Positions 58,928-64,000 of a DNA stretch of 64,000 nucleotides are shown piece by piece. Origin of the DNA: Rheum nobile (lineage: Eukaryota; Streptophyta; Magnoliopsida; Caryophyllales; Polygonaceae); assembly GCA_027886185.1 (NCBI GenBank), contig WOAB01000124.1:1364001-1428000 (forward strand), in the 5' to 3' direction. The notes beneath the pieces were generated by a model that did no database searches, was not told the origin of the DNA, and worked only from the letters and a program-made list of their open reading frames with translations. A program made the position numbers and the translations under genes. The first letter of the stretch is position 1, and every line of letters begins with the position of its first letter.

Positions 58928-61900
58928 GCTGCGACATGTACACAACTTCCTAGAGGGTGCCTTGAAGGAAGGCGTTGTTGACGTCGATTTGACAGAGCGA
59001 CCAGCCAGAACTGACAGCAATAGAGAGCACCGTGCGGACTGTGACAGGCTTGACAACCGGACTAAATGTTTCCGTGAAGTCACACCCTGGTCGCTGGTGG
59101 AAACCCTTGGCTACAAGACGTGCTTTGTACTTGTCAAGCGAGCCATCGGGATTGTATTTGACGCGAAAGACCCACTGACATCCCACAATGTTCAGCTTAG
59201 GCGAGGGTGGGACAAGAGTCCATGTGCCATTGTGGCGAAGCGCAGCAAACCCAACCGCCATAACATGACGCCAATCGGGGTCTTTGAGGGCTTGGGTGAT
59301 ATTCTGTGGTTCAGTATGTGGGGCTAGGGTGGCGGTGAGGTTTAGTTTTTGTATTGGTTTGTGGATATTGTGTTGGGATCGAGTGACAATGGTATTGGCT
59401 GGGAGTGGGTCAGGTGAAGATGCAGGGGAATTCAGCGATGGCGAGGCCTCGGCAGTTGGTAAATTGGATGAAGAGGAGGAGTCGGTGATGGTGGTTGGGG
59501 AAGTGTGAGAGGCTGAGGGTGAGGGCAAAGGAGATAGAGGACTGGAGTCAGGCGAGGGAGTTGTCGGCGGAGATGGATGCGGGATGTTAGGAGGTGGCGG
59601 CAAGTGTTGTGGAGGAGGTGGTACAACACGTATGAGGGGCAGTTTGACAGAGCACCAGGCTGGTTCACTGGATTCGGGTGTGGAAGGAGGCGGCTTAAGG
59701 CTTGTGAAGGGAAACACATGCTCAACAAAGGTGACATGACGGGAAGTATATAGTTTGTAGGTATGGGGGTTGAAGCAAAGGTATGCACTTTGGGTTAGGG
59801 AATAGCCCACAAAGGCACAGGGTTCAGACTTGGGTTCCATCTTGTTGTTGGTGTAAGGCTTGAGCCATGGAAAACATAGACACCCAAAGCTTTTTAATTT
59901 GTGATAATTAGGGTGTGTGTGGAAGAGCTTAAGAAAGGGAGAAAGATTCTGAAGAGAAGGTGTAGGCATACGATTGATGAGGTACACCGCGGTTTGGAAG
60001 GCAAAAGGCCAGAGTTCTCTAGGGACATGAGAGTAGGACATAAGAGATAATCCAGTCTCAACAATGTGACGATGTCGCCGTTCAGCGAAACCGTTGTGAT
60101 GAGGTGTGTGTGGGGGGCTCGTGAGATGCTGGATTCCGTGAGAGGCAAGAAACGAGGCAAGAGCGACATACTTACCACCATTGTCAGAATAAAGAGTTTT
60201 GATTTTGGTATTAAAATAGTTTTCAACCAGGGCTTTGAATTTGATAAAGATAGACTTTGTATCAGATTTTTGTTTTAAAGGGTATAGCCAAATATACTTA
60301 GTATAATGATCAACAAAGATAAGATAATAGTGATATCCATCAAAAGAGATAACAGGGGACTGCCATACATCCGAGAAGATAATTTCAAGCGGAGAAGTGG
60401 AGCGAAGAGAGGATTGATGAAAGGGCAACTTATGACTTTTATTAATATGACAAGAACGACAAAAATCTGCTTTTGAAAAGGAAATGCCTAATTGAAAATT
60501 ATTATCTAAAGACTTTAAGACAGTGGAAGACGGGTGGCCCAACTTATGATGCCACGGTGAGGTCGTAGGGTCCAAGTGAGCCGTGAGTACTTGAGGGGAA
60601 GTGGACAATGGCCAAGTGTAGACTCCATTAATGTAAGGTCCCTTAAGGAGAGTGATTCCCGTGAGAAGATCCTTAACAAGAAAACAATCGGGTAAGAACT
60701 CAATAGAAAGGTGATTTTGAGAAGTAAATTTAGAGACAGAGAGAATGTTTTGAGAAATCGTAGGAACATAAAGAACATTATCACAATGAAAAGCTTTGGT
60801 GTGTGTGGAGAATTTAAAGCTACCAATATGAGAGATGTTTAGACCTTTACTGTCACCAACAACAAGATCGTCGGGGCCAGTATAGGGGTGATGGAGACTG
60901 AGGTTTTGGAGGTCGTTAGTAACGTGATAAGAGGCTCCACTGTCGACTAACCAGGATGGCGGAGGATGGGGTTGTGGATTGGCATTGTAATTGACAGGGG
61001 AGGATGGGGTAAAATTAAAGTTGGCTTGGGGGTTGTGGTATTGCTGGTATTAGGGGGAGGACTGATTGGGGGATGGAGAAGGGGTACGAGGGCGGTAAGT
61101 TTGTGGAGGGCGGAGGGTAGGGGCAGTTTGACGGAACATAGGACATTGGCCAACAAAATGGCCTTGAGTGCCACACCACTAACAGCGGCCAAGAAAGGGG
61201 CGAGGTGGAGGGCGAGAGGTGCTAGAAGGGTGAGAGGGTGAGTAAGGAGGGGTGTTAGGCCAGGTCGGCGGAGCCTGCGGCGGGGTTTGCTGTGAGCGCT
61301 GCTTGTGTTTCTGGGAGGGCTTGTTGTGCATGGCCATGGCGCTGGCTGGAGTCGAGGATGAGGACGCCTCTACTTTGAGGTGAAGCTCCTTGGTGATGAG
61401 CTTCTCGTGCAGTTCTTCAAAGGTGATCGTAGTTTCCCGGGCATGGACACCATCGATCACAGACTGAAACGAGGAGTCAAGACCCCGTAGGACACAATCA
61501 ACCACATCCTCAGGATCCTGCGGTTTACCAAGCGAAGCCAAGAGATCGATACATCCCTTGACTTGGTGCATAAAGTCGGTGACTGATTGTGTCCCTTTGC
61601 GTAAAGAACGAAGCTTGTCTTTGACTTGGTTGATATGCCCCCTCGAAGGTTTAGCATATGTATCTTCAAGGATCTTCCAAGCCTCCCGCGTGGTTGCAGC
61701 TTGTGTGACAAGAGGCGCAACGGAGGCACTAAGGGTGCCAACAAGCGCCCCAAAGAGCAATTGGTCTTGACGCAACCAAGTGCCATGCTCCGGATTTGGA
61801 GACGTAACTTGGTCGGTTGTTTTGGTTGTAAGTGGTGCAGAATGTGAACCATCAACAAATTTGAACAGGCCATACCCGATAAGGGTGGACTTGATTTGAG

Positions 61901-62047
61901 CTTTCCACGTCGTGTAGTTCATCGAGGAGAGTTTGATAGCATTGGTAAATTGAACTATGATGAAGGGATGCTATGATTACTGGTGGTCATTGCAGCCGAG
62001 CACCAGGGAGAAAAAAAAATTGAACTTTTGAGAATTTGATTGGATCA

Positions 62048-62061
62048 GGCTTGTGATACCA
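62048..62061 (-). other. Primer-binding site of the complete copia element
   Basis: TGGTATCACAAGCC on the minus strand, directly adjoining the 5' LTR; a variant of the initiator-Met tRNA complement. Confidence 0.8.
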
Positions 62062-62228
62062 TGTAGAGATATGAGGAAACTGATAAACTGTTATTCATAG
62101 GAAGAGATTACATATATAGGGTTTACATGATAAAGATATATCTTGAAGATATAATTTCCTAAAGTAAAGATAACTTAAATAACAATAGAAGATAACAAGA
62201 ATATCTAATTAACTATCTATCCTTAACA
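62062..62228 (-). repeat. 5' LTR of the complete copia element
   Basis: TGTAGAGATATGAGG...CCTTAACA, intact TG/CA ends, two differences from the partner LTR (about 1.2%). Confidence 0.95.
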
Positions 62229-62656
62229 ATATTCACTTCAATTTTTACACCTCCCTTTAAATTTCTTTTTAATTATTCCTTTTCTATAAAAAAAATTTAT
62301 CATTTTAGAGTTTAACACACTTATTAAAAAATACAATAATTATCCTATATTCTCATATTTTTTTCTTAAATTTACAAGTATTTAATAACTCATCTCAATT
62401 ATAACCAATAAACATAAATAATTTGTATAAAAAGAGCCAAAAAATACAATTTCCGATGTTAAACCTCGTAACTCACCAATAAATTATTACCTAAACACCT
62501 AAAATGACAATCTTTTCTATACAAAAATTACAGGCTAAAATGACAACCTTTTTAAAACGGAGAGAGTATATATCATCGTGAAGAATCTATTAATTTTCAA
62601 TTTATGTATTTAGTTTTGTTACACGTACAAGCTTATCCCTCCCATTTTTATCACAT

Positions 62657-62991
62657 CAAATTTTCTGCACCCTAATTGTGCACCCTTTTATACACCCTTT
62701 AAGTTTTACTTATTTATTTTAAACTTTAAATTAGGGTTAATAATTAATGTTTAGGATTTATAGTTTAAGATTTGAGATTTATAGTTTAAGGTTTAGGATT
62801 TTAGAGTTTAGGATTTAGGGAATATGGTTCAGAATTTAGGATTTAGAGTCTAGAATTTGTGATTTAGGGTATTGAATTTATATTTTAGAATTTATGATTT
62901 ATATTTTAAGATTAGGATATTAAATAAACAAATTTAAACTATAGAGTGCACAAATTGGTGCATAGAAATAAAAATGGTGCCGAAAATTTAA
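62657..62991. mobile_element. MITE-like inverted-repeat element with TTTAGGG-like interior
   Basis: Left AAATTTTCTGCACCC...TTGTGCACC and right, inverted, AAATTTTCGGCACCA...TTTGTGCACT. The interior (62,740-62,935) is a run of degenerate 7-bp words around (A/G)TTTAGG, TTTATA and TTTAAG, recalling the plant telomere repeat. No clear target duplication. Confidence 0.45.
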
Positions 62992-63337
62992 ATCTCCATT
63001 TTTATACACTTCCCGTGAAAGATCCACATCCGATCGACTCATTAAATACACACAAGTTATAACTACCCATAAAACACGAGGTTTTATCACATCACACATA
63101 AAATAAAGGATTCAGATTTAGAAGATTTAGTATTTTTTAAAAATTATGTTGGAATTTTTTTGATGCGTTTGTCTTTTTAAATTTAGAATTTAACTTAAAT
63201 TCTAAATGTAACATGAGAATCTCTCATCCATAAAACATAAGAATGAACGATATCGATGCCGAGTCTAAAATGGGTAGATTAGTGTGATGAGTTAACAACG
63301 TACATATATATATATAGATATAAGTTATGATAAAACA

Positions 63338-63720
63338 GGATATTACGGTAAAATGGAGGTATTAATTACCACCATTGGATGAAATAAAATTAATGTATGT
63401 GATTTATCCTAATTAGGTTGCATGTTAATCCTATGAGAGTGTTTTAGTGGATCCCTTAATAGGTGGGATTTTAATTTCCCATAGGATAAATTTTATTTAT
63501 CATATCTAGGCCGTTCACATCCGTTATTATTTTCTTTCTTTTTACTATATCATTCTTCCTCCTGTGTAACTTATTGAAGCACCTCCATCATTGAATCTGA
63601 AGGTCAAAGTGTTGCCGTCTTGATTACTTGCACCGTCTTTGTGACCGTGTCGATCTACCGCAAGTCCACTAAGGAAGATGGCAATCCATCGAGAGTTCAA
63701 AGGTGTGCTTTGATATGGAT
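63338..63720. repeat. Dispersed repeat related to 37,586-38,040
   Basis: Shares ATTACGGTAAAA.G.AGGTA and GGTTGCAT.TTA in the same order, followed by a T/C-rich leader-like stretch. Family unknown. Confidence 0.35.
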
Positions 63721-64000
63721 GAAGTGGTAATTTAATTATATTTATATTTGATGTTGTGGAAGATGATTTTTTAAATTATAATTTTGTGAATTTGTAACTG
63801 GCTTTAGGTATTTCTTTAGGCTTAAAGTTTTTTTTTGGTCGAATAGGCTTAAAGCTATTTTGGCACTTGAATCAATTCAATTTGAGATGTCATTTAAAAA
63901 GTGATTAGAAAAAGGTAATAACGATTTGATTTATACTTTGAAATTCATAGGATTTTCATCCGTTCGTAATACAATGATAGTGAGTTGTTACAATTCTTAA

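Larger units (their letters stand above)
57109..61922 (-). pseudogene. copia gag-pol polyprotein with in-frame stops
   Basis: Gag starts MNYTTWKAQIKSTLIGYGLF (61922) and reaches a zinc knuckle whose second residue is a stop (C-TAG-WCGTQGHFVGQC, 61179). A TAA follows 21 codons later. Protease has WLVDSGASYHVT (about 60,940). Integrase shows KLGHPSS, SDVWQSP, YSDNGGKY and GFAERRHRH, then a long Pro-rich linker. RT starts near PDWRHVM, has CQWVFRVKYNPDGSLDKYKA and DVNNAFLQGTL, then stops (58950) and is split by a hAT MITE. It resumes with stops within DK-TAA-FP, GLK-TAG-AP and LS-TAA-FLG, and has the catalytic YVDDIII. RNase H has FSDTDWAGD and STEAEYRAL, then TAG for the expected Trp in PAL-TAG-CDNMGAKS. 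All parts keep one frame. It would encode capsid, protease, integrase, RT and RNase H. Confidence 0.95.
56958..62228 (-). mobile_element. Complete Ty1/copia retrotransposon (Ale/Retrofit-like)
   Basis: Two 167-bp LTRs (56958-57124 and 62062-62228) differ at only two positions. Target duplication ATATT lies on both sides (56953-56957, 62229-62233). The primer-binding site on the minus strand is TGGTATCACAAGCC (62048-62061), next to the right LTR. A polypurine tract TTGAGGGGGCA (minus; 57125-57135) borders the left LTR. A single gag-pol frame runs between them once the hAT insertion (58,292-58,927) is discounted. Short LTRs and this gag type suggest the Ale/Retrofit lineage (inference). Multiple stops make it inactive. 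Confidence 0.95.
62229..64000. other. AT-rich spacer to the window end
   Basis: No gene supported. Contains the MITE at 62,657, a repeat related to 37,586 (63,338 onward) and a possible Stowaway-like end (ACGGAGAGAGTA) near 62,560. Confidence 0.5.

Overview
The window is plant nuclear DNA, most likely from a eudicot. Evidence: spliced genes with GT-AG introns, an AT-rich intergenic background, (GA)n microsatellites, and dense plant-type transposons (Ty1/copia, Ty3/gypsy-type LTRs, L1 LINE, mariner with DD39D transposase, hAT, MULE, Stowaway and Tourist MITEs, and a Helitron encoding an RPA-like protein). I cannot name the species. Only two ordinary host genes are convincing: a PLAC8-family membrane protein gene on the + strand (about 6.4-10.4 kb) and a seven-exon bHLH112/bHLH123-like transcription factor gene on the - strand (23.1-25.0 kb). 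Nearly everything else is transposon-derived, much of it nested.

Layout. 1-4.2 kb: the end of a gypsy-type LTR inserted into a decayed copia element. 4.2-6.2 kb: AT-rich spacer with a hAT-type MITE. 6.3-10.4 kb: PLAC8 gene, with a long first intron holding an internal duplication, a CACTA-like end and a GC-rich double hairpin. 10.4-12.9 kb: spacer with an 89-bp tandem repeat and perfect palindromes. 12,877-21,844: a Helitron of about 9 kb with a nonsense-mutated RPA (OB-fold) gene, four (GA)n tracts, duplicated exon-like segments, a captured promoter plus first exon, and an array of repeated phase-1 exons. 23.1-25.0 kb: the bHLH gene, with a Stowaway MITE upstream. 26.1-28.0 kb: a TRIM-like remnant and a SINE-like sequence. 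28,331-37,557: a giant foldback element built from ATATAACCATAG-like words, with an 8-bp target duplication, into which two solo LTRs (2.9 and 2.3 kb) have inserted. 37.6-41.7 kb: AT-rich spacer with a 21-bp minisatellite. 41.7-42.3 kb: a Stowaway MITE carrying a foldback with a tRNA-like loop. 42.3-46.6 kb: a 5'-truncated L1 LINE split by a hAT MITE. 48,408-54,136: a 5.7-kb mariner element with a transposase gene (split by a solo LTR) and a second transcription-unit-like segment on the opposite strand. 54.2-55.4 kb: two MULE-type MITEs of one family. 56,958-62,228: a complete but nonsense-ridden copia element with nearly identical LTRs, itself split by a hAT MITE. 62.2-64.0 kb: AT-rich spacer with a MITE containing telomere-like words.

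The genes do not form a pathway. The clearest story is the insertion chronology read from target-site duplications: solo LTRs inside the foldback, foldback inside Stowaway, hAT inside LINE, hAT inside copia, LTR inside mariner, LTR inside copia. The most unusual item is the repeated exon cassette at the 3' end of the Helitron. No searches were run; family assignments rest on motifs read by eye.
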